A DNA stretch of 64,000 bases from an uncultured Campylobacter sp. GTDB lineage: Bacteria > Campylobacterota > Campylobacteria > Campylobacterales > Campylobacteraceae. The notes under the pieces are model-generated. The model had not been told where the DNA came from and searched no databases. It saw only the letters and a program-made list of their open reading frames with translations. Position numbers and translations under genes: made by a program. Below are positions 1 to 10,002 of this stretch, piece by piece. Each line of letters opens with the position of its first letter. Position 1 is the stretch's first letter. The stretch covers positions 54,994 to 118,993 of the forward strand of contig UQBJ01000001.1 in the NCBI GenBank assembly GCA_900539255.1. The letters run 5' to 3'.

Positions 1-112
1 TGATGAGAAATTTATAGCAAAGACGTGAATTTTACCTTTGTTTGTGATAAAATGGTGTAAAAAATTTGCAAAAATTAAAACAAAGCAAGCAAATCATCTT
101 AAAAGAGCAAAA

Positions 113-1591
113 ATGGCGCAAAAATGTATTTTAGTCATCACGGACGGCATAGGACACAACCCAAGCGGGCGTTACAACGCCTTTGCTGCGGCGCGCAAAC
201 CAAGCTATGAGCGGCTTTTCAAGGAAGTGCCGCACACGCTTATCCACACCAGCGGGCTTGCGGTGGGCTTGCCCGAAGGACAGATGGGCAACAGCGAAGT
301 GGGACATATGTGTATAGGCAGCGGGCGCATTATCTACCAAAATTTAGTGCGGATAAATCAGGCTTTGGCGGACGGCTCACTTGCTAAAAGCCCTATTTTA
401 CGCGCTTTTTTAGACAGGGTGCAGCGAGTGCATATCATCGGGCTTTACAGCGATGGGGGCGTGCATTCGCATTTGGCACATTTTAAGGCTTTGGCGAGCA
501 TTTGCAAGGCTTGTGGCAAGGAAGTTTTCGCTCACGCCATCACGGACGGACGCGATGTGGGACCTAAAACGGCGGCTGAATTTATCGGCGATTTGCAAGA
601 ATTTTGCGCGGCAAATGCCCTAAATTTGGCTAGTGTGAGCGGGCGGTTTTACGCTATGGATAGGGACAAACGCTATGAGCGCGTGAAAATTTACTATGAA
701 GCTCTATTTGGCAAGGCTTTGCGCGTGAGCGATTTTGCAAGCTACATTCGGCAAAGCTATGATGAAAATGTAACGGACGAGTTCATCAAGCCCGCTGTGA
801 GTATGGATTTTACGGGCTTAAAGGCAGATGACGGGCTGATTTTTGTCAATTTTAGAAACGACAGAATGAAAGAGCTTGTAAGTGCGCTCACGCAGGCTGA
901 ATTTAGCGAGTTTGAGCGTGAATTTGTGCTAACAAACGCCCTAACGATGACAAATTATGATGATAAATTCAGCCTAAATGTGCTTTTTGAGAAAGAAAAT
1001 TTGCAAAACACCCTTGCGGAGCTGATTTCACGGGCAAATTTAAGCCAACTTCACACCGCAGAGACTGAAAAATACGCTCATATAACATTTTTTTTAAACG
1101 GCGGCAAGGAAGAACCCGTGCCAAATGAAACGCGCATTTTAATCCCAAGCCCAAAGGTAAAAACCTATGACGAAAAGCCCCAAATGAGTGCTTATGAAGT
1201 GCTTGCGGAGGTGAAAAAGGGCATTGAGCGGGGCGAGGATTTCATCGTGGTGAATTTCGCAAATGGCGATATGGTAGGGCATACGGGCGATTTTAATGCG
1301 GCTGTTAAGGCTGTGGAGGCTGTGGATAAGTGCTTGGGCGAGCTTGTGGAGACGGCAAGGGCGCATAACTACGGCTTTATCATCACGAGCGACCACGGAA
1401 ACTGCGAGGCTATGCAAGATGAGGCTGGCAATGCGCTCACAAACCACACGACTTTCGATGTTTTCGCCTTTGTCGAGGCGCAAGGCGTTACGAAGTTAAA
1501 AGAGAATTTAGGGCTTTCAAACATAGCCGCAACCGTGCTTAAAGTGATGGGTTTGCCAAAGCCAAAAGAAATGAACGAGGGCTTGTTTTAA
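113..1591 (+). CDS. gpmI: 2,3-bisphosphoglycerate-independent phosphoglycerate mutase
   Basis: Cytosolic glycolytic/gluconeogenic enzyme that interconverts 3- and 2-phosphoglycerate using two Mn2+ ions. I place the start at the ATG at 113 (492 residues, the usual family length): the protein then opens MAQKCILVITDGIG with metal ligand D11, and the phosphoserine motif GNSEVGH puts the catalytic serine at S61. An upstream in-frame ATG at 38 would add 25 Lys-rich residues that do not look like this family. The second metal site is visible as TSDHGNCE near the C-terminus, preceded by NFANGDMVGHTG. It stands alone, with about 200 bp before the next gene on the same strand. Family assignment is secure. 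Confidence 0.96.
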   Translation: MAQKCILVITDGIGHNPSGRYNAFAAARKPSYERLFKEVPHTLIHTSGLAVGLPEGQMGNSEVGHMCIGSGRIIYQNLVRINQALADGSLAKSPILRAFLDRVQRVHIIGLYSDGGVHSHLAHFKALASICKACGKEVFAHAITDGRDVGPKTAAEFIGDLQEFCAANALNLASVSGRFYAMDRDKRYERVKIYYEALFGKALRVSDFASYIRQSYDENVTDEFIKPAVSMDFTGLKADDGLIFVNFRNDRMKELVSALTQAEFSEFEREFVLTNALTMTNYDDKFSLNVLFEKENLQNTLAELISRANLSQLHTAETEKYAHITFFLNGGKEEPVPNETRILIPSPKVKTYDEKPQMSAYEVLAEVKKGIERGEDFIVVNFANGDMVGHTGDFNAAVKAVEAVDKCLGELVETARAHNYGFIITSDHGNCEAMQDEAGNALTNHTTFDVFAFVEAQGVTKLKENLGLSNIAATVLKVMGLPKPKEMNEGLF

Positions 1592-1798
1592 GGGCTAAAA
1601 TTTAAATTTTACGCTGTGGAGTTGAAAATTTTGTCCTTGTGCGTAAATTTTGCTTAAATTCAGCGAAATTTAAGGCTAAATTTAATACAATCAAAGCCCT
1701 TAAACAAGGCGAATTTAGCGAAGTATTTTAAGAAATTTATCAAAGCAAACAATGCAAAAAGGCATTTTTAAAGCACTTAAACAAAATAGGAGTAAGAT

Positions 1799-2506
1799 AT
1801 GGGACGAGCGTTTGAATACCGCCGAGCAAGCAAAGAGGCGCGTTGGGACAAGATGAGTAAGCTTTTTCCAAAGCTTGCAAAGGCTATACAAGTGGCGGCA
1901 AAGGAGGGCGGCAGCGACCCTGAGATGAACCCAAAGCTACGCACCGCCATAGCCACAGCCAAAGCGAACAATATGCCAAAGGATAACATAGACGCGGCGA
2001 TTAAGCGGGCTTTGGGTAAGGATAGTGCCGAAATAAAGAGCATTCATTATGAGGGCAAAGCCCCGCACGGCGCGCTTGTCATAGTCGAGTGTATGACGGA
2101 CAACCCCACGCGCACGGTGGCAAATGTCAAAGCCATTTTTGCTAAAAACGGCGGTGAAGTGCTGCAAAATGGCGCGCTTGGCTTTATGTTTTCGCGAAAG
2201 AGTGTGTTTCATTTGGAGAAATTTAGCGGGGATTTGGAGGAGTTGGAGCTTGATTTAATCGACTTTGGACTTGAAAATTTAGAGCAAAATGACGATGAGC
2301 TAGTGATAAGCGGGGATTACACAGCCTTTAAAGAGCTGAGTGATGGGGTTGTGGCGAAAAATTTGGTGCTGAAAAAGGCTGGGCTTGAATATGTGCCAAA
2401 CGAGCCAAAGGCATTTAGCGAGGAGCAGATTTTAGACATAGAAAAACTGCTTGACAAACTTGAAGAAGATGATGATGTGCAAAGCGTTTGGACGAATGTG
2501 GAGTGA
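1799..2506 (+). CDS. YebC/PmpR family protein
   Basis: A 235-residue protein of the YebC/PmpR/TACO1 family. Members were described as DNA-binding regulators, and recent work gives family members a role in helping ribosomes through proline-rich stretches. The N-terminus is diagnostic: [21 protein letters not shown], followed by the [21 protein letters not shown] and [14 protein letters not shown] blocks, then the mixed alpha/beta domain with [15 protein letters not shown] box at 1686-1691 gives a leader of about 100 nt. RBS is weak (TAGGAG, just before the start). Full length; no operon partner on this strand. Confidence 0.93.
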   Translation: MGRAFEYRRASKEARWDKMSKLFPKLAKAIQVAAKEGGSDPEMNPKLRTAIATAKANNMPKDNIDAAIKRALGKDSAEIKSIHYEGKAPHGALVIVECMTDNPTRTVANVKAIFAKNGGEVLQNGALGFMFSRKSVFHLEKFSGDLEELELDLIDFGLENLEQNDDELVISGDYTAFKELSDGVVAKNLVLKKAGLEYVPNEPKAFSEEQILDIEKLLDKLEEDDDVQSVWTNVE

Positions 2507-2563
2507 GTTAAATTTGCACTTATTTGATTTGCCTTGCAAATCTCAACACACAAAGGATACACA

Positions 2564-4000
2564 ATGTTTAAAGACTACAAAGAACAATGCGAAAATTTTG
2601 TCAAAGCGTGGATAGATAAAAACATACGCTTTAAATCCAAAGATATTTCTTTGCAAGATTATAAAGAATTTTGTTACAAGTGTTACATTGAAATAGAAAA
2701 TAAATTTGTTGTTTCAACAAATACGCCTTCATTTGCTGGTATAAAGAAAGCCACAGCAAGCGATGAAACTTGTTCAAGTAGAGAAGAATTTTTACAAGCG
2801 ATACAAAGACATATTGATGAAACGCGTTTAAATAATGATAACTTTAAAACCTTTTTTAAGCATATTGAAAATAGAATCTACACTTATTCAAATTGCACTA
2901 ATTCTAATCAAATCTTAAAAAACGAAAGTCGCATTTATTACACGCATCAATGTTCTGCTTGCAGAGGCAATGGAAATATAAAATGCGATTGCAACAATGG
3001 AATTGTAAAATGCAGTTGTCAAAATGGGCGTGTGAAATGCGATGTTTGGGGCTGTCAAAATGGTAGGGTAAAATGCAGTGCGTGGGGTTGCAAGGGTGGA
3101 AAAATTGAAAAATCACGCTATCGAAATGGGCAAAACATAAAATACTTTGAACCTTGTAGTAAATGCAGGGGAGCTGGTTTTTTACCTTGTCAGAAGTGCA
3201 GTGGTTCAGGGTTTTTAACCCATTCAAAATGTGGTGGTAGTGGAACTTTGACTTGCCCTCGGTGCGGTGGAAGCACTTTTGTAAAATGCAAAGCTTGCAA
3301 TACAAGTGGAATGCAAACTGAAATAGCAACGATAGTTTGCACCGCTGAGCCAAAATATCAAGTCATTTATCCAAATGACATTGACGAAAAATTGAAACTT
3401 GCCGTAGAGCAAATAGGTGTGGAAAATTTTGAGCAAATCGCTGAGATACAAAGAAATGAAATCAAAGCATTAGATGTTGAAAAAGTAGTCTTTGAGCGCT
3501 ACGAAGTGAGTGTGCCTTGTGCGAAATTTAGCATCATCATTAAGGGTAAAAAATATGAATGGCTAGTGTATGGTAAAAAAGTGCAAATGCTTGAAAATGG
3601 CGACATTCCTGTGAAAAATAATGCGCTTATTGGCCTTGTGGTATTTATTGTGATGTGTGGCGTGGCTTTGGCGTTTTGGTTTAACTATGTTGATGAAAAA
3701 TATATGAATTTAGCAACACAAGAAAACAATCATACTCAAAAAGACAATACAACGCAAAATTTCATTAAGCTTTTAATCCAAAAAGATAGTTTTGTAAATT
3801 TAAGACAAAGTCCAAATGGTAAGGTTATCACAAAAATTTACGCCAAAAATTTAGATAAAATCACTATCAAAAAATTAAATGGTGGCGATGATAAGTGGAT
3901 AAAAGTGCTTTATTTGCCACCAAATGTTACTGATGAAACAAAAGCTATCACTGGCTATATACATAGCTCAAAAATCGATAAAAATTCGTTAAAAAAATAA
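2564..4000 (+). CDS. DnaJ-type zinc-finger repeat membrane protein with C-terminal SH3b-like domain
   Basis: A 478-residue protein of unknown function. I use the ATG at 2564 because AAAGGA sits just upstream; an earlier in-frame start at 2534 lacks an RBS. Visible parts, in order: a charged N-terminal region (1-120); a cysteine/glycine-rich segment (about 125-255) with many CxxCxGxG-like modules (CSACRGNG, CSKCRGAG, CQKCSGSG, CPRCGGS), the signature of DnaJ-type zinc fingers; a soluble region; one transmembrane helix (about 355-377, ALIGLVVFIVMCGVALAF); and a C-terminal SH3b-like stretch (VNLRQSPNGKVITKI). If inserted once, the zinc-finger part is probably cytoplasmic and the SH3b part periplasmic. 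No J-domain is present. Base composition is AT-richer than its neighbours, as is the gene after it, suggesting acquisition together. Confidence 0.8.
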   Translation: MFKDYKEQCENFVKAWIDKNIRFKSKDISLQDYKEFCYKCYIEIENKFVVSTNTPSFAGIKKATASDETCSSREEFLQAIQRHIDETRLNNDNFKTFFKHIENRIYTYSNCTNSNQILKNESRIYYTHQCSACRGNGNIKCDCNNGIVKCSCQNGRVKCDVWGCQNGRVKCSAWGCKGGKIEKSRYRNGQNIKYFEPCSKCRGAGFLPCQKCSGSGFLTHSKCGGSGTLTCPRCGGSTFVKCKACNTSGMQTEIATIVCTAEPKYQVIYPNDIDEKLKLAVEQIGVENFEQIAEIQRNEIKALDVEKVVFERYEVSVPCAKFSIIIKGKKYEWLVYGKKVQMLENGDIPVKNNALIGLVVFIVMCGVALAFWFNYVDEKYMNLATQENNHTQKDNTTQNFIKLLIQKDSFVNLRQSPNGKVITKIYAKNLDKITIKKLNGGDDKWIKVLYLPPNVTDETKAITGYIHSSKIDKNSLKK

Positions 4001-4020
4001 AAAAGAAAGGAAAAAACAAA

Positions 4021-4758
4021 ATGCAAAAATTAGACAAATTCAGCCCCGAAGTATGCGAAAAGCTAGGGTTTTATGTGTATGGTTTGATTGACCCGAGAAA
4101 TGGAAAGTATTTTTACATAGGCAAAGGGCAAAACAATAGAATTTTTGAGCATATCAAAGGGATTAAAGATAAAGATGAAGTTGATGAAAAAATTAAAACT
4201 ATTATGCAAATACGCAATGAGGGACTTGAAGTTTTACATCTTATATTAAGACACGGATTAAAAGATGATAAAGAGGCTTTAAATATCGAATCAACACTTA
4301 TTGACTTTATAGGTTTAAGCAATTTAGATAATAAAGTGGGAGGGATTAACCAAGATAAAGGCATTAACAATGCTTTAACTTTGCAAAAAAGATATTCTAC
4401 CAAAGTATTTGATGAAAATGAAAATACACCACCTTTTATTATCATCAAAGTGCGTCAAGAAATTGTAAATGAGAGAAACGAGTCTCACTACGAGGCTTGT
4501 CGTTGGGCGTGGAAAGTGAGTTTAGAAAAAGTCAAAGCATATAAATATGTCTTATGTGTTGTCAATGGGATAGTTGAAAGAGTGTTTGAAGTAGAAAAAT
4601 GGCAACAATCAAAAAGAGAAGGATTAGAAAGTCGTTATGAATTTATAGGTAAGGTAGCTCCACAAGAAATTTGTGTTTTGTTTGTCAATCAACGAATACC
4701 CGAACACTACCGCAAAAAAGGTAATGCTTCGCCTGTGTGCTATTCTAAAAAGCCTTAA
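4021..4758 (+). CDS. GIY-YIG (LEM-3-like) nuclease-domain protein
   Basis: A 245-residue protein whose first ~110 residues fit the GIY-YIG nuclease fold of the LEM-3-like type: [20 protein letters not shown] carries the two Tyr/Gly strands, NNRIFEHI supplies the catalytic arginine, and [11 protein letters not shown] supplies the metal-binding glutamate. The C-terminal half ([10 protein letters not shown] onward) is not recognised but has a second alpha/beta unit with conserved-looking Arg/Trp. It begins 21 nt after the zinc-finger gene with AAAGGA in the gap, so the two probably form an operon. It ends convergently on pyrB with a 4-nt stop overlap. Nuclease activity is inferred from the motif residues; a physiological role is not visible. 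Confidence 0.82.
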   Translation: MQKLDKFSPEVCEKLGFYVYGLIDPRNGKYFYIGKGQNNRIFEHIKGIKDKDEVDEKIKTIMQIRNEGLEVLHLILRHGLKDDKEALNIESTLIDFIGLSNLDNKVGGINQDKGINNALTLQKRYSTKVFDENENTPPFIIIKVRQEIVNERNESHYEACRWAWKVSLEKVKAYKYVLCVVNGIVERVFEVEKWQQSKREGLESRYEFIGKVAPQEICVLFVNQRIPEHYRKKGNASPVCYSKKP

Positions 4759-5636
4759 TTATTTTCTAATATCAGCTTTTTCAAAGCTGCCATTCTTATG
4801 GCAACGCCGTGTTTGACTTGCTTTAAAACGAGAGAACGCTCATCAGCAAGCACTTCATCGCTTATGTCTATATTTCTATGCACGGGTCCTGGGTGCAAGA
4901 TGATGACTTTTTTGTCCTTTATGCGCTCTTTGGTGATACAAAAATCGCTTGCATAATCTTTGAGCGAGCCATACATTTGCGTTTCGTGGCGTTCGGTTTG
5001 GGTGCGAAGGCTCATTATAATGTCGGCTTGTTCTATGCCCTCATCGAGCCTGTGGCACTTTGGCAAATCTACCTTTGGCATAAAATGCGGCGGGGCGACA
5101 AGCACAACCTTTATCCCAAAACGCGCTAAAAGCTCGATATTTGAAGCCGCAACGCGTGAATTTTTTATGTCCCCAACGATGATGAGCGTTTTGCCCACAA
5201 TGTCGCCTTTGAAGTGCTTTTTTATGGTAAATAAATCAAGCAAGGCTTGCGTGGGGTGAGCGTGCTTGCCATCGCCGCCGTTTAGCACAGGGCAATGCAC
5301 ATATTTAGCAAGCTTCAAAGGCACTCCACTTCTTGCGTGGCGCATCACAATCGCGCTTGGTCCCATCGCGTCTAAATTTGCAGCCGTGTCATAAAGCGTC
5401 TCGCCCTTGCTTGATGAGCTGCGCGACACATCAAGGCGCAAAACCTTTGCGTCAAGCCGTTTAGCCGCCGTTTCAAACGATGAAAGCGTGCGCGTGGAGT
5501 TTTCAAAAAAGATAGTCGTTACGCTTTTGCCTTTAAGCAAAGCTCGTGGCTTTTCGTCCAAAAAGCTTTCAGCATCTTTGAAAAGTGCCAAAACTTCATC
5601 GTTTGCCAAGTCCCTAGTGGTGATTAAGTGCCTCAT
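4755..5636 (-). CDS. pyrB: Aspartate carbamoyltransferase catalytic subunit
   Basis: Catalyses carbamoyl phosphate + L-aspartate to N-carbamoyl-L-aspartate, the committed step of pyrimidine synthesis. At 293 residues it is full length. The carbamoyl-phosphate loop is [12 protein letters not shown], followed by [18 protein letters not shown], the HPTQALLDL motif, and [11 protein letters not shown] near the C-terminus, all family hallmarks. No regulatory chain gene (pyrI) is adjacent. The ATG at 5636 has GAAAGG upstream. sstT lies upstream on the same strand with a 22-nt gap, so the two may be co-transcribed although functionally unrelated. Confidence 0.96.
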   Translation of the reverse strand: MRHLITTRDLANDEVLALFKDAESFLDEKPRALLKGKSVTTIFFENSTRTLSSFETAAKRLDAKVLRLDVSRSSSSKGETLYDTAANLDAMGPSAIVMRHARSGVPLKLAKYVHCPVLNGGDGKHAHPTQALLDLFTIKKHFKGDIVGKTLIIVGDIKNSRVAASNIELLARFGIKVVLVAPPHFMPKVDLPKCHRLDEGIEQADIIMSLRTQTERHETQMYGSLKDYASDFCITKERIKDKKVIILHPGPVHRNIDISDEVLADERSLVLKQVKHGVAIRMAALKKLILENN

Positions 5637-5658
5637 TTTAAGCCTTTCTTTATAAATT

Positions 5659-6885
5659 TTAGCCTTTTAGCTCTAAATTCAACTCTTTTTTCGAGCAAAC
5701 AGCGGTAAAAAGCACATCTGTGGAGCTGTTAAGTGCTGTTTCTACGCTATCTTGCACCACGCCGATGATAAAGCCCACCGCGACAACCTGCATAGCAATG
5801 TCATAGTCTATGTTAAAAAGCGAACACGCAAGCGGTATGAGTAGCAAAGAACCGCCAGCCACGCCACTCGTGCCACACGCCGCAAAAGCAGCGATGATGG
5901 CAAGCAAAAAGGCTTGAAAAAAGCTGACTTGCAAGCCCACAGTGTGCGCTGCGGCAAGGCTTAGCACTGCTATGGTAACGGCTGCTCCTGCCATATTTAT
6001 CGTTGCGCCTAAGGGAATGGCTATGCTATAAAGGTCTTTTTCTATGCCAAGCCTTTCGCAAAGGGCTAAATTCACGGGGATATTTGCCGCTGATGAGCGG
6101 GTGAAAAAAGCAAAAATCGCGCTGTGTTTGAGGCAGATAAAGATGAGCGGAAAGGGGTTTTTGCGGGTAAGGGCGAAAACGATGAGTGCATTTATCACAA
6201 AAGCCACAAAAAGCATAACACCCACAAGCACTATCAGCACTTTGCCATAGCTCATCAATCCGTTTGCGCCTGTTTGCGCGACTGAATTTGCTACAAGGGC
6301 AAAGATACCAAATGGAGCAAGTTTGACGATGAATTTCACTATGAGAAGCACGGCTGAATTTAAATCCACAAAAAAGCCCTTTGTCGTGTCCGCACAGCAC
6401 CTTAACGCCACGCCAAAGCCTATCGCCCACGCTAAAATGCCAAGATAGTTGCCTGTTGAAAGCGCGTTGATGGGGTTATCGACTATTTTGAAAAGTAGGC
6501 TTTTAAAGACAGAGCCTATGGCTTGGGGCGATGAAGCACTAGCAGCCTGTATGTCGCTTAATACAAGCTGCACGGGAAAGATGAAGCTCGCTACCACAGC
6601 CGTAAGAGAGGCTAAAAAAGTGCCGATGACATACAGCAAAAGCACCCGCTTAAACTGCGCTCCGTGCTGAGCAAAGTCTCTCGTGCAAATGCTCGTCATC
6701 ACAAGGATAAAAACAAGTAGCGGAGCGACTGCCTTTAACGCCCCCACAAACAAATCGCCCAAAACAGCGACACTTTCAGCACCTTTTGCGCTCAATGCGC
6801 CCAAAATCGCGCCCAGCACGATACCAACTAGGATTTGAAGTATCAAGTTGCCCTGATAATAAGCCTTACACACCCTCGCAAACAT
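5659..6885 (-). CDS. sstT: Sodium/serine-threonine symporter (DAACS family)
   Basis: Inner-membrane Na+-coupled L-serine/threonine importer of the dicarboxylate/amino acid:cation symporter family, 408 residues. The SstT-type N-terminus ([21 protein letters not shown]), the HP1 region with [12 protein letters not shown], the TM7 motif [10 protein letters not shown], and the HP2 region [18 protein letters not shown] are all visible. Serine is a preferred carbon source of many campylobacters, so the role fits. The start has AAAAGGTAAG upstream and a TAGAAT -10 (6911-6916). About 400 bp of A-rich low-complexity DNA separates it from mscS upstream. Confidence 0.93.
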   Translation of the reverse strand: MFARVCKAYYQGNLILQILVGIVLGAILGALSAKGAESVAVLGDLFVGALKAVAPLLVFILVMTSICTRDFAQHGAQFKRVLLLYVIGTFLASLTAVVASFIFPVQLVLSDIQAASASSPQAIGSVFKSLLFKIVDNPINALSTGNYLGILAWAIGFGVALRCCADTTKGFFVDLNSAVLLIVKFIVKLAPFGIFALVANSVAQTGANGLMSYGKVLIVLVGVMLFVAFVINALIVFALTRKNPFPLIFICLKHSAIFAFFTRSSAANIPVNLALCERLGIEKDLYSIAIPLGATINMAGAAVTIAVLSLAAAHTVGLQVSFFQAFLLAIIAAFAACGTSGVAGGSLLLIPLACSLFNIDYDIAMQVVAVGFIIGVVQDSVETALNSSTDVLFTAVCSKKELNLELKG

Positions 6886-7289
6886 AACTTACCTTTTTAA
6901 ATTTAAGCAAATTCTAGCGAATTTTTGCTTAAATTTGGCGTAAAATTTAGCTTTTTTCCGTAAATTTTTGCGCGGAATTTAAATTTGTTTTGCAAATTTG
7001 CCATAAAATTTGCAAAAAAAGCGTAAGGCAAAAAAAGGGTAAAACACAAAACAAAAAGCACTGCAAAAAATGCAAAATAAAAAGGCTCAAAACGCAAAAA
7101 AGGCAAAGCAAAAAACAAAAAGCAAAAATGCACTGCAAAAAAGGGGTTAAAGAAAAAGGGCAAAGCAAAAAACGCAAACTAAAAAAGCGCACAAAGCAAA
7201 AACGCAAAATAAAAAGCGCACAAAAGCAAAAAAGGCAAACTAAAAAGCACGCAAAAGCACAAAAAGCCTTTGCTTGCCCTAAATTTAAG
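6886..7289. other. Low-complexity A-rich intergenic region
   Basis: About 400 bp between the mscS stop and the sstT start. From about 7000 to 7280 the plus strand is built from short A-rich words (AAAGC, CAAAA, GCAAA, ACGCA) with hardly any T, a strong strand asymmetry. One frame reads as an almost pure Lys/Gln/Cys/Arg string, which I take as a by-product of the repeats rather than a gene. The only functional site I see is the TAGAAT -10 for sstT at 6911-6916 on the minus strand. Confidence 0.6.
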
Positions 7290-9245
7290 CTACTGCTTGA
7301 TTTCGTTTAAGTCCTTTAAATTCTCCACATACACGCTCAAACTTGGGAAAGCAAAGCCCAGCCCGTTTTTCTCCAAAATCCGCATAAAATCCAGCATTAG
7401 CTTTTGGCGCGCTTCTCTAAATTCGCCAGCACTTATGACTTTGGTGTAAAAATAAAGTTCTATGTTTATGGAGCTGTCGGCAAACTCGCAAAGGCTCACA
7501 TAGCAGGCGTTTTTGTAGCCTTCTAAATCATTTACCGAAACTAAATTTTGGCGGTATTTTGCGCTGTAATTTTTATTTAAAGCGTTATCATCAGCGTGCG
7601 CTACCAGCGGGCTTTGCGCTAGATATTCGCGCAAATCATTCACGCAGGATTCTAACTGCTCGGGCTTTGCGTTGTAAGCAACGCCTAAAATCATCTTTAT
7701 GTGCCGTCCTACCTTGCGTTTAGACCAGTTTTTTATGTTTGCGCCCATCACTGTGGAGTTTGGCAAAAAGACAAGCGAGTTGTCAAAGGTGCGTAAAGTC
7801 GTCTTTCGCAAGCCTGTTTCCACGACATTGCCTTCGATGCCCGCCACTTCTATCCAGTCGCCTTGATTAAAACTATCATCAAAAGAAATGATGAGCGAGG
7901 CAAAGAAATTTGCGATAATGTCCTTTGCAGCAAGTGCCACAGCCAGCCCACCTATGCCAAGCGAGGCGATGATGGCTGAGACATTAAAGCCAAGATGAGC
8001 TAAAATCAGCAAAAGAGCGATGATGACGATGATGAAATAAAGCATTTTGATGATTAAATTCGCCACTTCTTTTTTGCCACTTTTTTGAGCAAGCTTTGCT
8101 AAAAACATTATGCCGTAGCTGTTTAAAATGCCTACTATGAGCCACGCAAACAGCACCACATAGATGATATAAAAGGTGTTTGTGATTTTGACATTTACAG
8201 GGGAGGGGTAATAAAAAATCGCAAAACACACGCTAAAAGCGTAGAAAAAGAGCAGCAAGGACACGGGGCGCGTGTTTTTGTCGATGAAAATTTCGCGCAC
8301 TTCTGCCTTGTCCATAGCGCCCTTTGAATTTTTGAAAAAAAGTTTCATTAAGCAAAACAAAATGAGTGGCGGCAAAAACACACGCAACACCCAAAAAAGC
8401 AGCAAAACAAGCGCAGAAATCACCAGCTTGCCCGTGTCGATGAAATCATTTTTCGCGTAAGAGTTGATAAAGTCTATCAAACTTTGCAGGCGAAATTCAG
8501 CGAAAATATAATTGCTCTCAAATAAAGACGCGTTATCGCTCAAATAGCTTAAAATCTCCGAGTAAGTGGCGAATTTAAGAGACAAATCGCTTTCTTGGCG
8601 CGGATATTTGGCTTTTAGCTCGTTAAATTTAGCTTCAAGCTCTGCAAACTCGGCGTTTATACTCTCTTTCATCGTGCTGCTGTCCGCACTTGCTTTGAAA
8701 AGCTCGCTCACTTTGAGCAAAGAGCTATAAAAAAGCCGTTCAAAGTCCATAAGTCTTGCTTCGCTCGCATTTTTGGGCTTTTGCTTTGCAAGTTCTTTTA
8801 AGAATTTCTCGTTTAAATTCTTTGAAATCACACTCGGCAAGCGTTCTAAAAGCACTTGTTTTTGGTGTTTGAGCGTGGCTTTTTCCTTGCTAAAAACACT
8901 CGCGTTGTTGTCGCTTTTTTGGTTTAGCTCATCAATTTGCACGCTCAAATCGCTGATTTCTTGCACTAGGGCTTGAATTTCACTCTTAAATTCATCTTTG
9001 TGAGCTGAATTTGCCTTGTCATTTGTCGCTTGGTTTTCAGCTTGCTTTGAATTTTTGGCTAAATTCGGGGCTGAATTTATCGCTGAATTTGTCGTCAAAT
9101 TTAAAGGCGGATTTGAATTTTGCTGATTTTGGGTTAAATCCGCCGCATTTGGCAGCAAGGCTTTGTCAGTGCTTGCATTTGTTTCATTTTCAGCAAAAAC
9201 AAGGCTTGTTGCAACCATCATCATTAAAATAAATTTTTTCATCAT
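7290..9245 (-). CDS. Large MscS-family mechanosensitive channel
   Basis: A 651-residue inner-membrane channel that should open under membrane tension during osmotic downshock. It has a signal peptide (MKKFILMMMVATSLVFA), a low-complexity Asn-rich stretch to about residue 80, a coiled periplasmic domain (80-260), several transmembrane helices (270-450), and the MscS core: pore helix LGIGGLAVALAAKDIIANFFAS followed by the beta domain with FNQGDWIEVAGIEGNVVETGLRKTTLRTFDN and LPNSTV. It is much larger than E. coli MscS (286 residues) and resembles the extended members. Its start overlaps the carbonic anhydrase stop by 4 nt, indicating translational coupling. The Asn-rich segment is built from AAATTC/AAATTT words that also expand in other genes here. 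Confidence 0.9.
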   Translation of the reverse strand: MMKKFILMMMVATSLVFAENETNASTDKALLPNAADLTQNQQNSNPPLNLTTNSAINSAPNLAKNSKQAENQATNDKANSAHKDEFKSEIQALVQEISDLSVQIDELNQKSDNNASVFSKEKATLKHQKQVLLERLPSVISKNLNEKFLKELAKQKPKNASEARLMDFERLFYSSLLKVSELFKASADSSTMKESINAEFAELEAKFNELKAKYPRQESDLSLKFATYSEILSYLSDNASLFESNYIFAEFRLQSLIDFINSYAKNDFIDTGKLVISALVLLLFWVLRVFLPPLILFCLMKLFFKNSKGAMDKAEVREIFIDKNTRPVSLLLFFYAFSVCFAIFYYPSPVNVKITNTFYIIYVVLFAWLIVGILNSYGIMFLAKLAQKSGKKEVANLIIKMLYFIIVIIALLLILAHLGFNVSAIIASLGIGGLAVALAAKDIIANFFASLIISFDDSFNQGDWIEVAGIEGNVVETGLRKTTLRTFDNSLVFLPNSTVMGANIKNWSKRKVGRHIKMILGVAYNAKPEQLESCVNDLREYLAQSPLVAHADDNALNKNYSAKYRQNLVSVNDLEGYKNACYVSLCEFADSSINIELYFYTKVISAGEFREARQKLMLDFMRILEKNGLGFAFPSLSVYVENLKDLNEIKQ

Positions 9246-9880
9246 TTTTCCTTGTGTGAGATAAGCACAAAGTGCTTTTCTTCCATACTATACTCGTAAA
9301 TTTCGCCCGTTTCGATGATATAATACCAAGCGTGAATTTCAAGCCGTTTTTCGCTCACGGCTTTTTGGATTTCGGGGTAGGTGAGCAGGTTTTGCAGTGA
9401 GTTGAGTAGGTTGAGCTTTTCGGTGAGCCAGCTTCGCATCGCAGCGTCTGTGCGTGCGCTTTCAAGCTCCAAAACTTCGCGCTTTATGCCATCAAGCATA
9501 CTGAGCCATCTTTTGACATTTGGGGTTTTGTGTAGGGAGCTTTCATCGCTGTATAAAGCCGCGCAACCCCCGCAGTTGCTGTGTCCGCACACGACTATGT
9601 TTTTGATATGCAAGGAATTTACGGCGTATTCTATGGCTGAGGTTGTCGCCAGATAATCATCGCTCACGCGGTAAGGCGGGACGATGTTGGCGATATTTCG
9701 CACGACAAAAAGCTCGCCCGGACCTGTGCCTGTGATGAGATTTGGCACGACACGAGAGTCCGCACAGCCGATGAAAAGCGTGTGCGGATTTTGCCTGTCT
9801 TTTAGGGCTTTAAAGAGCTTTTTATGCTCCAAAAAGTCCTCTTGCATAAATTTAAGCGCACCTTTGATGAGATTTTGCAT
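9242..9880 (-). CDS. Beta-class carbonic anhydrase
   Basis: Zinc enzyme for CO2 + H2O to bicarbonate, needed by capnophilic bacteria to supply bicarbonate for carboxylations. 212 residues, family-typical. Zinc ligands are seen in GCADSRVVPN (Cys, with the Asp-Arg dyad) and VCGHSNCGG (His and Cys). GTGPGELFVVRNIANIVPP and EYAVNSLHIKNIVVCGH are standard. A TATAAT -10 lies upstream at 9906-9911 (minus). The gene is the first of a two-gene unit with mscS, with overlapping stop and start. A C. jejuni orthologue is known as CanB, but I do not assign that name from sequence alone. Confidence 0.94.
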   Translation of the reverse strand: MQNLIKGALKFMQEDFLEHKKLFKALKDRQNPHTLFIGCADSRVVPNLITGTGPGELFVVRNIANIVPPYRVSDDYLATTSAIEYAVNSLHIKNIVVCGHSNCGGCAALYSDESSLHKTPNVKRWLSMLDGIKREVLELESARTDAAMRSWLTEKLNLLNSLQNLLTYPEIQKAVSEKRLEIHAWYYIIETGEIYEYSMEEKHFVLISHKEK

Positions 9881-9905
9881 TTTAAAACCTAAAATTTTTT
9901 TGGCA

Positions 9906-9911
9906 ATTATA
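9906..9911 (-). promoter_or_regulatory. -10 box of carbonic anhydrase-mscS unit
   Basis: TATAAT preceded by GC and T-rich DNA on the minus strand, 25 nt before the ATG at 9880. There is no -35, which is normal for sigma-70 promoters in this group. Confidence 0.55.
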
Positions 9912-9980
9912 GCTTAAATTTATTCACAATGGATTTATTTTCTTGCTTTTTTGAGTGCGCTTTGATTTACCCAAAGAATT

Positions 9981-9986
9981 TATAAT
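9981..9986 (+). promoter_or_regulatory. -10 box of small exported protein gene
   Basis: TATAAT, placing a transcription start near 9993. The leader would be only about 10 nt, just reaching the AAAGGA ribosome site at 9992-9997. Confidence 0.45.
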
Positions 9987-10002
9987 TTCACAAAGGAAAA
10001 AT

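Noticed and set aside
6990..7310. Open frame coding a 106-residue Lys/Gln/Cys-rich peptide
   Set aside because: It is a translation of A-rich low-complexity DNA, with no RBS, and overlaps the mscS 3' end.
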